A DNA stretch of 64,000 bases from Teratosphaeria epicoccoides (lineage: Eukaryota > Ascomycota > Dothideomycetes > Mycosphaerellales > Teratosphaeriaceae): the NCBI GenBank assembly GCA_021401465.1, contig JADDMT010000070.1, positions 62,001-126,000 of the forward strand, written 5' to 3'. Shown here one piece after another: positions 53,799-64,000 of the stretch (positions within the stretch are counted from its first letter, which is position 1; every line of letters begins with the position of its first letter). The translations under genes and the position numbers were made by a program. The notes under the pieces were generated by a model that was not told the DNA's origin, made no database searches, and was given only the letters and a program-made list of their open reading frames with translations.

Positions 53799-55750
53799 TT
53801 ATCGATATTGGTGTTCTGTAGGCAGAGGCACACCGCCAGGGCTGTTCTCAGGCGTTCCTGCTTCAGCCGTCCCTCCAAGCGACGCGAACGGGTGTTGACT
53901 TGTCATAGTCCCAAATGTGCTGCTTGTCTGGTGTGCCGGCTCTTGTGAAGATTGCTGGCGACCTAAGTACTGGAAAGGACTCTGATACGACTGATTCTGG
54001 TACTGCGAGTAGTGCGGCACCTGCGCAGTGCCATATTGAGGAACCTGGTACGACGCCAACGATGGGCTGGGTTGGCTCGCCAGACTCTCGCTACTTCTGC
54101 GGTACGGAGTGAGGTTTGTATTGGCTTGTACCGCTGAGTCAGTGAGCTGCCGCTGTTGCTGTTCGGACGATGATGCACGAGGTTGCATTTGCGAATCTTG
54201 ATGCTGTCAGCCATACATGTGCTCCTAGAGTATCTTGTGACGAACGATGGGCCTAGTACTCACAATTTAGGCTTATGCCATACGGGTTCGATGTGGCGGG
54301 AGGCGGTCCTGTCATTCTGCGCCGCGAACCCATCCGTGCAGCAGCGTCTTCTGACTGTGAAGGAAACGAGCGGTCTTGATGTTGGTTCCCACCAAGAGCT
54401 GTGCTCGAGCCTAGGGCAAAGTACGACATGCTCGAGCGTAATGGCAACCTTACCGAGTCTGCCGTTGGTCTCGACAGCCCATCATGATATGAAGGGCGCG
54501 GAAGCTGCGCTGTATATTCTTGTGGTATGCCTCCCCCAGAAACACCGAGAGGCGGTCTGCGTGGGCTCCCATGAGGTTGGAAAGTGTATGCTGTGCTCGG
54601 AGACATCGTGTCCGTCACAGATTGCGGTGGTGTGGTGAATGCGAAGCCCCCGATCGCTGGGCTCATGGCGGTCGACGGATTTGCGTACTGTGTGGTGTAG
54701 GCATCATAGTCCGGGACGCCGCGCAGTGTTTCTAGGGTCAACGGTCGGATCCCACTGCTTTCACCGTAGGCTGAGTAGCTACCTAACGACGGCACTGGTG
54801 CTCCCATGTTCTGGGCAGATGCGCCAAAAGGCGAATGTAATGCTTGTGTCATGTCAAAGTTAGCTGGTAATGCTCTCGATCTCATCATCCGCTCGCGGTC
54901 GTCCGTCGTAAGTCGTTTCAGCTTAGCTCTCCTGCGATATCATCAGCCAAGCCATAAATGACCAAAAGAGCCAATTGCACAAGTTGCCCACCTGTTCTGG
55001 AACCAAACTTGGACCTGCCGTGCGCTCAGGCCAGGAATCTCCCGCGAGAGCCGTTCGCGATGTGCCGCGTCTGGGTGCGGCTGTCGTGAGAATTCATTCA
55101 TCAGGAATCGTGTTTGTTGGTGCGTTAATCTGCTTTGGCTGTCAAGTGCTGTTTCACAAATTTGGCAAAAGTACGAACCTGAATCGTTTCATTTTCCTCT
55201 TCGCAGCCCTGAGTTCTGCTGCGGTCATGTGTGGTCGTTCCTGATCTCCTTCACCATGCTCAGCAGTTTCGATCCCAATCTCTTCGTCGTCGTCGATAGG
55301 CTCCTCGGCAGGCTCGTCGTCAGCTGAACTTGGTGTCAAGCGACCTGTAGGACTCGCGTGTGCGGATCCGCCAAGTGCTGCCGATGGTATGCCCGATAAC
55401 TGGTCTGTCTCAGAAACATGATACGCTGGTCTAATCACCGCCGCTTCTTCGCTCTCTGTCGCGCCCACTTGAGCTGAGTACATCTCATGATGCGGCCGGC
55501 TCGAATGCTCAAATGAGTATGGGAAGCTTCTGTGGGGCCCGAGCGGTCGCCTGATCGGATCGTCGAACGTCGTCTGGATCTCCTCTTGACGCGACAACGT
55601 AGTGCGCAATGGTGGTAACGTTCCTGTGACGCGATCGATGATTGAGGCACGATGTCGCTGCCATTGGTAGTCGTGGTGGTGCGTGGTTGTGCCTGACATT
55701 CGCGGAGAATTCGGTGGGGACAAGGGCACGCGTTGCTTGTCGACACTCAT
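53799..55750 (-). CDS. Homeodomain transcription factor
   Basis: Four exons, 55750-55179, 55129-54992, 54931-54264 and 54196-53799, give 591 residues. Introns are 49, 60 and 67 nt. Two of them interrupt the homeodomain, and joining rebuilds it (about residues 181-243): KRKMKRFRLTHQQTRFLMNE, then FSRQPHPDAAHRERLSREIP, then GLSARQVQVWFQNRRAKLKR. The helix-3 signature WFQNRRAK is intact. N-terminal to it is an acidic patch (DDEPAEEPIDDDEEIGIE). The C-terminal 350 residues are Ser/Pro/Tyr/Gln-rich, like an activation region. Homeobox proteins of this kind control conidiation, fruiting-body formation or infection structures in several ascomycetes; which one this corresponds to needs a phylogeny. 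The start is the first in-frame ATG. Confidence 0.93.
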
Positions 55751-58700
55751 TTGCGCACCTTTTGGGTTGTCCTCTGCTGTTTCTTTCACCAGGCGACAAG
55801 CCGGATCTGCAGCATGTGGTATGGTTTCGCTGCTCTAGCCAGTAGACGATTGCAGCGGATGTGGTGCAACCAACAAGCTCGAATAGCCTGCTATTCTAAA
55901 TCCTTCAGTTCAGGTACATAGATCATAGAGAGATGCTCCTGATGCGGATCAAATAGCTGGCAAGATCGCAATGGCGCTATCCAGAGGTGGATGACAGGTC
56001 TGGTCGAGAATGCTCTCAGGAGATCTTGGAAGAGCTTGCCGTCTGCACTTGGCCTCTGCAGTATGTGTTACCTTCACCGCTTCCCTGCACGATGTCCTAG
56101 GTACCGGCACCTGGACCAGCGAGAGTAGCGTGCCTGACGAACTTGAATGAGTGGACGGACCACTGGTCCCTTTCGCAGATGTCCAAGCGTCGGATATGTC
56201 AGAACAACAGAGTTGTCAAAGAATGTAATGACTGGTCGTGGTCCCTGCTCCAATCCTTATTTGTCGTAGCTCCAACAATCACTTGGCTCAGCGATGTCTA
56301 AAGTTAGGACGACGAATGAGCTCACAGAATGAATTTCGAACGCGGCTCTTACCCGAAGTTAAGGAGTCTTGCAATCGTCTCAATCGTGTACTTTATGCCA
56401 GTGGAAGCTCAATTGCAATGGTCCTGTCCTGGCTCTAGAGGTATGATGTTTGTGCTCCAATCGCATGAGTTCGAACCGAGACAATTGAGCGCCATCAAAC
56501 TAGCCGCTGGCTGTGGTGGAGTTGTTGAAGCAAGTAGATGGTGAGTTGATTGCAGCGAGATTGCCGAGTCGTCAAAAGTTGCTGCGGCACGTTCCTTGAT
56601 CTTGACGACCGAAAATGTGGACTCGTGCGTGCAGCTGGCCAGGGTACTCGAGAGTAGATGGTCTAATCAGAGTTGAGTAGAGGCGCGAGAGGCCTCGGGT
56701 CGGCGCTCAATGCAATCTGCGCGTAGGTGGAGGAGAAACAAAGCATGGCAAGCAGCACAAAAGAGAAGGAGGGCTTGTTTGTCCTATCGGCCAGCAGATC
56801 CTGAATTGTTGAAACGATCAGAATGCCCGCATAACATGGAGCGGACCAAGCCCCTCCGTAACGGCTGGACATGCAGTAGGCGCCGACAGGGCTTCTTACG
56901 AGGTGCCTCTAGCGGGCCACGCTGCCGCATCTCACGCCTAGCTGATCCGCTTGCCTGCAGTCATAGCCGTTGAGGCGTGGGTTGGATGGTTGGATGCTGG
57001 TAAGGATGGCGCACCAAGGACCTCTGCAGACTGCGGGGTTACTCACGGCGAACGGCGTGTGGACCTAGGGCAGGGTCGCCTGAGGGAAGCAGCCCACTAA
57101 GCAGCCCCATGAGCTCTGCCCAGCCGCCGAGTAGACTGCATCAGACTCCTACCACATGCTCCAGGGTGCATACTTCAGCAGAACCGTAGTCCCGCGACAC
57201 TTGGTCGAGTAGCATGTATGTCCGGTCCTGCCGTCAGCGATGTCACAAGCAGTCTAGACATGACGGTCACTGTCGTGGCGTTCCTCCCTACAATTTCGCA
57301 TGGACGCTTGAAGTCACCCAAGAAGATCAGACTGCCGCCCGCGTCCCAAACAGGGCGCATGCACGAGACTGGCCTAAGCGACCTGTTCAGCGCCCACTCG
57401 CTCGGTCACGGGCGTCATGCTTCGGATCATTTCGTACTCCAGATCTGAGATTTCCAAGACTGTTAGCCATCACGCACGGTCCGGTCCGGCCTACGTACGG
57501 GTCCTCTGGGGCTGTGTCAATGCGTATCTCTTCGCAGCCAAGCTGCGGCTGGGTTTTGACGAAGATACCGGAGGCACAACTTGCAAGGTAGTGCGCTCTT
57601 CTGAAAGCAATTGACTTTGGTAGGGGCCGACCGTAAGCAAGAGCCGGGATTCAGCCCGTTAGTAGGCCCGGTATTCAGGCGCCTTGCCCAAGGATTCCAG
57701 AATGTTGCCGTCAGGTGTTTGTAACTACTGGTCAGATGGACAGCGCAAAGCACAGCCTGCCCCTGCATCTGGACCAAGTGAGAGTGGGCTGCCTCATGAT
57801 CAGACGTCCGGCAATCCTGGTCAGGATCGTCGGTGGCTGGCAGCAAGGCACGTGAGAACAACGTGGCAATTGCTGCCACGACAGGGGACGATAGTCCCTG
57901 TCCCGCAGGACGACCTGTGACGACGAGCTGTCCTGACTTCGAGGACTTGCGCAAGGCGCGAATCTCGGGCTCGTCTGCCATCTGTCGCATTGCACAGTAT
58001 GGCGCCGGAGGTATTGATCGTATCCGAGCAATCAACCTGTCCGCGCGTGACGTTTCCCTCGCTCCGGCGGATGTGGATAGCGGGAGATTTGGAGTGTGTC
58101 AACGTAGTTTGATCTTCAACAAGGATGTGGCTCGAAGCTCGCTGACACGGACTGACGGCCAAAGGGTGAAACCTCGCCAATGAGCGCCTAAAATGTCGTA
58201 ACTTCGAGGATGGTAGACCGCACATGCCTTTCTGTCTTCCGCTTCGTGAACGATAGGCTGAAAATCGGGCGCCACAACGCGTGCATGGCGTCAACGTTGC
58301 TGCGGGCGCGGGAAGAGCCTTTGCTCTGCCGTGGGTGAGGGTGAATAGTGCGCTGAGACAATACTTGGTCAGGACTCGTGTACAGCAGGCGGTGGTGGCC
58401 GGCGAGGTCGAAGCTTCTGTCAGAAACCTAATTGGGCAGGCGCGATTGTATAGAGTTTCGACTTCGTATTCCACCACAACTCCACCACTCCCCTCTCAGA
58501 CGGACCTCCGGCGACTGCACAGGCTCATTCCAGCACCGTCCGGCGACGTGTATCACACACCATTTGAGAGGCGGGCCCCTCGACACAACGGCTGGCATCT
58601 GGACTGTCGCCCACAACGTCTGAGATTGAAGGGTGCAGCATGGCGTACACCGCAATTCGGCTGGCAAGCGCCCCTCGTGCCGTTCAATGCACGCGACTCG

Positions 58701-60163
58701 CAGGTGTCACAACATCTACCACGCTTATTTTCGGCATGCAACCTGGTTGTTGAGCGCTCGCAGTGTTCATGCTGCCAAGTTTGACGTTTCACAGACCATC
58801 GTCCGGGTACTCGGACGATATGCTTCTTTGAGAACTATGGCTTGCAGGCTCTTGCACATAGGGTCTGCAGAGCCGGGAGATAGATCAAATCCAGGAGTGG
58901 CGGTCAGACACTCTGTGACATCTGCCGGACGCTGGTTGACAGTGGCAATTTGACCTGAGACATTCAACAACATTCCCGGTTCATTTTCATGTCGCCCCGG
59001 CCGTGTGAGTCAGCCATCACTAGTGGACAGGATAGAATTCTGCAACCGAGTCTCCTGGGCTCACCCGTCTCGAGATGGTCGAAATCGTCTGGAGAACAGC
59101 TTCCAAGTCTACGAGCCGCCCATCGAGATTGACACTGTCAACCGTCAAGCGTACGGCTTCTGGTTGCGGCATCACCCCAGCGCCAGATGTAAGAACTCTT
59201 AGCTATGCGAAGTTTGGAAGCGCACGAATGTCCAGCCAATCAATAGACCCTCAAGTCAGGCGCCACAAGCGTCGGATCTGCCGGTCGTGATGCATTTGAG
59301 CCCGAGCTCATCAGGGCTCGCGTCATGCGAATTAAATCATGATCGTCTGTTGTCGACAATGATGAAGCTCAGCGGCCAAGCTGAAGTGACAGTGTCTAAA
59401 GTGCGACCAAAGCTTCCTAGGCCTTCCAGGATCCGAAGAAAAGAAAAGCTCGCCAGAATGTTGGTCAATATATGCCCTATGCCCGTCGACCACTGGGATG
59501 AATCACGGCTTTATTCTCTATTCATTCCACCTGACCCATTATTAGGATGAGCGCTCGTTGAACCTTCAGCAAGAGACCACAATCGTCATGAATGGAGCAG
59601 AAATATGGCCCTCGTGTTGTGCGATACGGGTTGCCTTCGGCCTAACATGCTCTTGCCACATGACCAAGTCTACCGATTGGGAGGCAGCCATAATGCCTAA
59701 GGTACTGCTAGATCTCAAGCTTTGCTAGCGTTGTGCGGCCATTCTGACCAGACTACTACCCGCGGCGGACGATTGACGATGGAAAGCAATAGCAATCCCT
59801 CGTTGTCATGGACTAAGCATGTATATTTCGAGGGAACATTTCCAGCGGCATCCTCTGCTGATCGTCCAAGAAGACTGTGAGCGTGCTTGGATTGACACAG
59901 GGGTGAGAGCCTGATGGCTGAACCATCGAACTTTCCATCCTCGAATCGACGCGCAAAGTGAGGCGGCAGTGACATTCCACTCTAGCAGGCGCGGTAGTGC
60001 AAGAACGAGGCGGACATACACAGACCTCTCCACCAAATTGAAGGCAGACGGTGGAGGAATTCAACAGATCCGACTTCATGCGCAGTGCAGTGATTGGCCA
60101 TACGATAGCACTTACTCGCGTACTACCTGTCATCGCATTAACAGCTATTTCCACCTTATCCTG
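55751..60163. other. 4.4-kb stretch without recognisable genes
   Basis: The largest empty interval. Many short frames on both strands (longest 57821-58477 minus, 218 codons; 58281-58784 plus, 167 codons) overlap each other and show no motif, signal peptide or exon chain. Base composition looks like the rest of the window, so it is not an AT-rich repeat block. It must contain the promoter of the homeobox gene; long upstream regions are common for developmental regulators. Confidence 0.45.
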
Positions 60164-62173
60164 CTATTCCCCATCGGCGGCTGTAGACTTGTCCGCCAGC
60201 GAATTTCCATCCGCCAGATCTTCGGCGTCCGGCTGCTGCATGACAGTGTCGTTGACAATGACAGTGGCAGCAGGCGCATCCTTTCCCTCCTCTGCGTCAT
60301 CAATCACAGGCCCCGCGGTCGAATCAGGCACCTCATTGCCAGCTTTATCGTGATCAATTCCGTCAGCTGCGCCCTGAGATTCAATCTTAATGTCCTCTTC
60401 TTCCGGCGGCGGCGGTGTCGATGGGCTTGTGAAGGCATCTTCGACGGGTTTCGTTGGGTCAACTTTGTCTAGCAAGCGATAATTCGATGCGCGCACCTGC
60501 CGCAAAACACGCCATGTCTTATTTGCGATCGCATTCTCCAACGATTCCTTCTCCTCGTTATCTGCCATTTCCAAATCAAGTTTGTCGTTGCGTATGCCGT
60601 CAATCAATTCGTCGGTGCTTGGTGCAGTCACCCTGCTGGGCTTCCGCAGTGCATCTAACCCAGCACCTTGCCCTTCCTCCAAAAACGACCAGTCGACAGC
60701 TCCAGTGGCCCTGGCTGAGATACGCCGCGGCTTCGTGGCTTCAATGGCGCCACTCCTGGCCTCTGTGTCCTGCTTTGCGGGAACGGGATCTCTTACGATG
60801 GTCGGACAACTTTCAGCCTTCCACCTAACCCAGTTCTTGTCACGATCCAAAATTGTGGCCACCATCCTGTGGTAGAAGCGACCAGTCGCTTGATTAGGGA
60901 TCGAAGCCAGGTACGCCATGATCGTCTCTCTCGTTTCACTACACCACTTAGTGTCCTCTTCGGTCAATGTGTAAGAGTACAATATCGCACGGTTGAACCT
61001 CTCGACGTCTGCGAGCGCTTTCTTCTTGGCCTTGTCGGTCAACGACAGCAAAAAGTCCATGAGAATCCATGCTTGTACCATGATGTGACGTTGAAAAGCG
61101 AGATCTGAGAGCTCCAAATCGAACAATTCGCGGCTGGTCAGATATTTGGGATTGTAGTTGTCGGAGAAGTGGTCGTGCGCTCGCCTGTCTTCGCTTTCGT
61201 CATCAACTTCAAAGTGCTTTCGTTTCGTGCCCCGCTTTGTTTCGGCGTCGCTCTTCGTCTGCACCACAGCTGGAGCCTTTTTGAACTTTGTTATGGTGTG
61301 GCCAAGGCCTTTCTTGAAAACAGCAAAGTTGTTGTTGTCGAAGAGCTTTGTAGGGTCTGAAAAGTCATGCTGCAGTCGCCAAAAGATTGGATACAGCTCG
61401 TCATTGGACAACACAGGCTCCTCCATCTTCTTGACTGCTTTAGGACCGGTCGCTTTCTGTCCTGGCCTGGACGGAGGCTGCGGTGTCTCCGCCTTCGCAG
61501 CTCCCGTGTCGATCTCCATCTTCTCACCATCCTGGTTAGAGATCTCAAAGTTGGTGACATTTTCCACGTGAAAGTCTCCAGTTCTGTTGACGGAGCTCTG
61601 GTCGCCCAGGGGATATGTATGGAACAGGAAGAAGAACACTCTGCCGCAGAACATTGCGTCCTCGGCCTTGCTAAGGCGCCGAAGAAGTTCATTGCACATG
61701 CGCAGGAAAACGATGTTCTTCTTGTGGAAGTCTTTTGCGGAAAGACGCGCAGCACGCGACTCCATGTAGTCAAAGACCTTGCGACATCCAGCAGTGGTTT
61801 GACTGTCCAGTAGCTCCTCGATCAGCCACCCGGCCACAGCAGGCTCACACACACCTTGATCCCCACAAATGGTCATGATGTCGAGCAGATTCCACATTTG
61901 CACAAAGTCTGGATCATCAATGTTTGTTGAGGCGATGATGTCTGCGAAAATTTGGCGCGCGGCTGTGTCCACCAGAGCAGACTTGAAGCTGTGGTCATAT
62001 CTGCGGTCAAGGCCATGCAGGACGAGTTCCACATGGTCAACAAATCCTGCGACTGGCAGAGGAGGCTCTACTGAAGTCTCGGACTTGATAACGCGAGCCT
62101 TTGCCAGCAGATCTCGCAGCCTTGCCATGACTTGTGCGACAGGGGCCAATACGATCATTGAGCCAGCAGCCAT
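60164..62173 (-). CDS. HPR1: THO complex subunit 1 (Hpr1/THOC1)
   Basis: Subunit of THO/TREX, which couples transcription elongation to mRNA packaging and export and limits R-loops. 669 residues in one exon. The EfThoc1-type domain runs from about 45 to 520. It includes IFADIIASTNIDDPDFVQMW, LLDIMTICGDQGVCEPAVAG, the characteristic FLRMCNELLRRLSKAEDAMF and CGRVFFFLFHTYPLGDQSSV, then GDFHVENVTNFE. Later parts are LYPIFWRLQHDFSDPTKLFD, KYLTSRELFDLELSDLAFQR and HIMVQAWILMDFLLSL. The C-terminal 150 residues are acidic and disordered, with a PSTPPPPEEED run, and there is no death domain as in animal THOC1. The assignment rests on the cysteine/arginine-rich CNELLRRLS core and the LENV/VENVT pattern shared with THOC1. 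The gene is divergent from CSM3. Confidence 0.88.
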   Translation of the reverse strand: MAAGSMIVLAPVAQVMARLRDLLAKARVIKSETSVEPPLPVAGFVDHVELVLHGLDRRYDHSFKSALVDTAARQIFADIIASTNIDDPDFVQMWNLLDIMTICGDQGVCEPAVAGWLIEELLDSQTTAGCRKVFDYMESRAARLSAKDFHKKNIVFLRMCNELLRRLSKAEDAMFCGRVFFFLFHTYPLGDQSSVNRTGDFHVENVTNFEISNQDGEKMEIDTGAAKAETPQPPSRPGQKATGPKAVKKMEEPVLSNDELYPIFWRLQHDFSDPTKLFDNNNFAVFKKGLGHTITKFKKAPAVVQTKSDAETKRGTKRKHFEVDDESEDRRAHDHFSDNYNPKYLTSRELFDLELSDLAFQRHIMVQAWILMDFLLSLTDKAKKKALADVERFNRAILYSYTLTEEDTKWCSETRETIMAYLASIPNQATGRFYHRMVATILDRDKNWVRWKAESCPTIVRDPVPAKQDTEARSGAIEATKPRRISARATGAVDWSFLEEGQGAGLDALRKPSRVTAPSTDELIDGIRNDKLDLEMADNEEKESLENAIANKTWRVLRQVRASNYRLLDKVDPTKPVEDAFTSPSTPPPPEEEDIKIESQGAADGIDHDKAGNEVPDSTAGPVIDDAEEGKDAPAATVIVNDTVMQQPDAEDLADGNSLADKSTAADGE

Positions 62174-62635
62174 GGTGTCTGCTGCTCTGCGGTTTGGCTA
62201 TTTCACTGGCAGCCTAGGTCGGGAGGCCGCCTTGCGGCGCTGAGAGTCTGATGACTTGGTGCCTCGCGGTGGTAGAAGCGTGAATCAGGATAAAGGTCGA
62301 ATTATTCCAACGGCGATATTCACGCAGGCCAGGGTTCCAGGAGCGATCGCGCGTGTTATGCTCGGTGACGGGCTGCTTGAAAGTGTGGTCCATTCATGCA
62401 ATGCGGGCTGCAGCAGAGGTGCAACATCACCAACATGATGGTCGCATGGAGGTTGTCGGTCGTTGTTGAAGAAAAGGTCAAGCTTGGACCAACTAACACT
62501 TCATTAGCGTCATCTTTTGGTGGAGCAGTCGCGTCTTCCATGGCGCGTCTCTTAAGTTCACCACGACTCAAACCCCTGATTCCAGATATCTTGACCGCGG
62601 TTGGAAACGTCCAAAACACCAAACTGACCGCCAAC
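62174..62635. promoter_or_regulatory. Shared promoter of HPR1 and CSM3
   Basis: 462 bp between the THOC1 start and the chosen CSM3 start. The CSM3 frame is open back to an ATG at 62396, so part could be coding. Confidence 0.5.
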
Positions 62636-63649
62636 ATGCCATCGGCAGTCCTGCCGAATCCACGAGCTGTGGATGCAGAATTGGACGAGCTCGACGCGCT
62701 CTTCAATGAGCCAGCCAGCAATCATGATCGAGCAGTTGACAGCTTCATGCGCGATGTACGCGGCGAAGGCGACGATCATCCGAATCTGAACACAACGAAC
62801 GGCGAGGAGCACAACGAAGACCCTGACGCAGAGATCAAAGTTCGCAAGCAACGCAAGCCCAATCCGAAGCTTGACGAGGCCCTACTCACATCAGATAAGG
62901 GTATTCAGAAACTACGGCGCACAGCTCGCGCAAAGCTGAAGTTCAAGGGCAAAGGTCACGAGTTTTCAGACATGTCACGCCTGCTCACAACGTATCAGCT
63001 GTGGCTAGATGACATATATCCAAAAGCTAAGTTTAGAGATGGCTTGACAATGGTGGAAAAGCTGGGGCATAGCAAGAGGATGCAGGTCATGCGGAAGGCG
63101 TGGATCGATGAGACGAAGCCGGTCGCGAGGGAAGAGAGTCCAGAGAGGTTGGGCGATGGCCTTGCGACGAACGATAACCTTCAGGGAATGCGTGATCAGA
63201 GTGTTGGTGATGTTCGCATGAACGCAGATGCAGCAAGAGCCGATGCTGGCGCGGCAAGGGAATCGGAGTCACGACATGATATTGACGAGCCAGAAGACGA
63301 TGAGCTGGATGCGCTATCGGACGAGCAACGTGCTGCGTCTGCGCTTGGACGACAGTCAGCACAGCCCACACGTAGAGGGCCATTCGAGGATGACGATGAG
63401 CCTGATGAGGATGACTTCGACGCCTTGATGGCAGAGAACGTGCAGCAAGCGCCCGTGAAGCCCGCGGGCTCTGTGCAAAAGGCCAAGGGCCCCCTCGCTG
63501 ATGGTGAACCAGATGAAGATGAGCTGGATGCGTTGATGGCTGAAGACGGGAATGATGCTGTGCCAAGCGCGCTCACGGATGCACCACACCCAGTACGGAG
63601 GCAAGATGTGTTTGCAGACGATGAAGAAGCCATGGCGGGTATGTGGTAA
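62636..63649 (+). CDS. CSM3: Csm3/Swi3 replication fork protection subunit
   Basis: Partner of Tof1 in the fork protection complex (Swi1-Swi3, Timeless-Tipin), which stabilises stalled replication forks and supports checkpoint signalling. 337 residues from the ATG at 62636; in-frame ATGs at 62396 and 62541 would add sequence that does not look conserved. The Swi3 domain is at about 71-158: RKPNPKLDEALLTSDKGIQK, LRRTARAKLKFKGKGHEFSD, LLTTYQLWLDDIYPKAKFRD, then MVEKLGHSKRMQVMRKAWID. The flanks are acidic and disordered. They carry a repeated motif of the form DELDAL(M/F)xE, once at residues 17-25 and three times near the C-terminus (EPEDDELDAL, EPDEDDFDALMAE, EPDEDELDALMAE). In Tipin orthologues, C-terminal motifs bind RPA; whether these repeats do is a guess. 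Confidence 0.89.
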   Translation: MPSAVLPNPRAVDAELDELDALFNEPASNHDRAVDSFMRDVRGEGDDHPNLNTTNGEEHNEDPDAEIKVRKQRKPNPKLDEALLTSDKGIQKLRRTARAKLKFKGKGHEFSDMSRLLTTYQLWLDDIYPKAKFRDGLTMVEKLGHSKRMQVMRKAWIDETKPVAREESPERLGDGLATNDNLQGMRDQSVGDVRMNADAARADAGAARESESRHDIDEPEDDELDALSDEQRAASALGRQSAQPTRRGPFEDDDEPDEDDFDALMAENVQQAPVKPAGSVQKAKGPLADGEPDEDELDALMAEDGNDAVPSALTDAPHPVRRQDVFADDEEAMAGMW

Positions 63650-64000
63650 ACCCTATCTAGACTGGATTAAACAGAGGCGAGGGCCACTCCATCGTTCGGT
63701 CCGCGTTTTGCTCAGCGGAGACAGCATGTCATAGAAGCCAGCATGTCGACTGATCCATATCTTATGTTCGCAGCACAACAGGCGATTGATCCTACCAATA
63801 CAAGCGCAATCTTTTGCAAATCGCGGTCGCTTGTTCAGCACGTGCATGTCTAATGGTGACGTAGACGGCCCAAGCTACTGTTCCAGCGTCACCATTCTAT
63901 TATTGCTTCCTTGCAGCTGTCAACAACAATGTTTACCCATCCATTCTGAAACGACACAACATTACCAACCTTGATCCATCGACACCCTCATCAGCTTCAT
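63650..64000. other. Right edge, 3' flank of CSM3
   Basis: No ORF supported in the last 350 bases. Confidence 0.5.

Noticed and set aside
57821..58784. Overlapping plus and minus frames of 116-218 codons in the empty interval
   Set aside because: They overlap on opposite strands, have Arg/Ser-rich unbiased translations, and no recognisable domain.

Overview
The window looks like nuclear DNA from a filamentous ascomycete, most likely a Dothideomycete of the Capnodiales/Mycosphaerellales type. Genes are single copy, lie on both strands, and carry short introns (about 49-93 nt) with GT donors and CTAAC/CTGAC-like branch sites. Gene content is typical of filamentous fungi: Def1, Oms1, a Gds1-type winged helix protein, fungal THOC1/Hpr1, Csm3, and a Dpm1 without a C-terminal anchor. 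I saw no rRNA, tRNA, CRISPR array or intact transposon. The lineage is an inference from style and content, not from a search.

Layout. 1-12.4 kb: TATA-binding protein (minus), an FAD amine/amino-acid oxidase (minus), Oms1-like mitochondrial methyltransferase (plus), a doubtful secreted-protein candidate (minus), and a Gds1-type nuclear protein (plus). 13.1-18.1 kb: a universal-stress-protein-domain protein (minus), then an FAD monooxygenase with a 9-nt microexon and a one-base frameshift, next to a broken MFS transporter end. 18.9-25.3 kb: Def1 (minus), followed by a decayed superfamily 1 helicase gene (plus) containing a perfect 19-bp hairpin. 25.8-32.4 kb: a doubtful small nuclear-type gene, a mitochondrial-type fungal protein, a CECR5-type HAD hydrolase (minus) with a stopless 60-nt intron, and an aldo-keto reductase. 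33-40.6 kb: an F-box protein, retromer VPS35 (minus) divergent from DPM1 (plus), and DUS4. 41-47 kb: lineage-specific small or secreted candidates, a fungal F-box-like protein, and a possible SAICAR-synthetase scrap. 47-64 kb: eIF4G (minus), a homeodomain transcription factor (minus), a 4.4-kb stretch without recognisable genes, and divergent THOC1/HPR1 (minus) and CSM3 (plus).

Most of the window is housekeeping: transcription initiation (TBP), elongation and mRNA export (Def1, THO), translation initiation (eIF4G), tRNA modification (Dus4), ER glycosylation (Dpm1), endosomal sorting (Vps35) and replication-fork protection (Csm3). The genes share no pathway and form no operon. The accessory signals sit in the gaps: a decaying oxygenase/transporter pair, a dead helicase, a possible purine-gene scrap and small secreted-type ORFs. 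I found no clear undescribed multi-gene system. The most informative oddities are gene-structure ones: the microexon, the frame-neutral intron, the single-base lesion and the hairpin.
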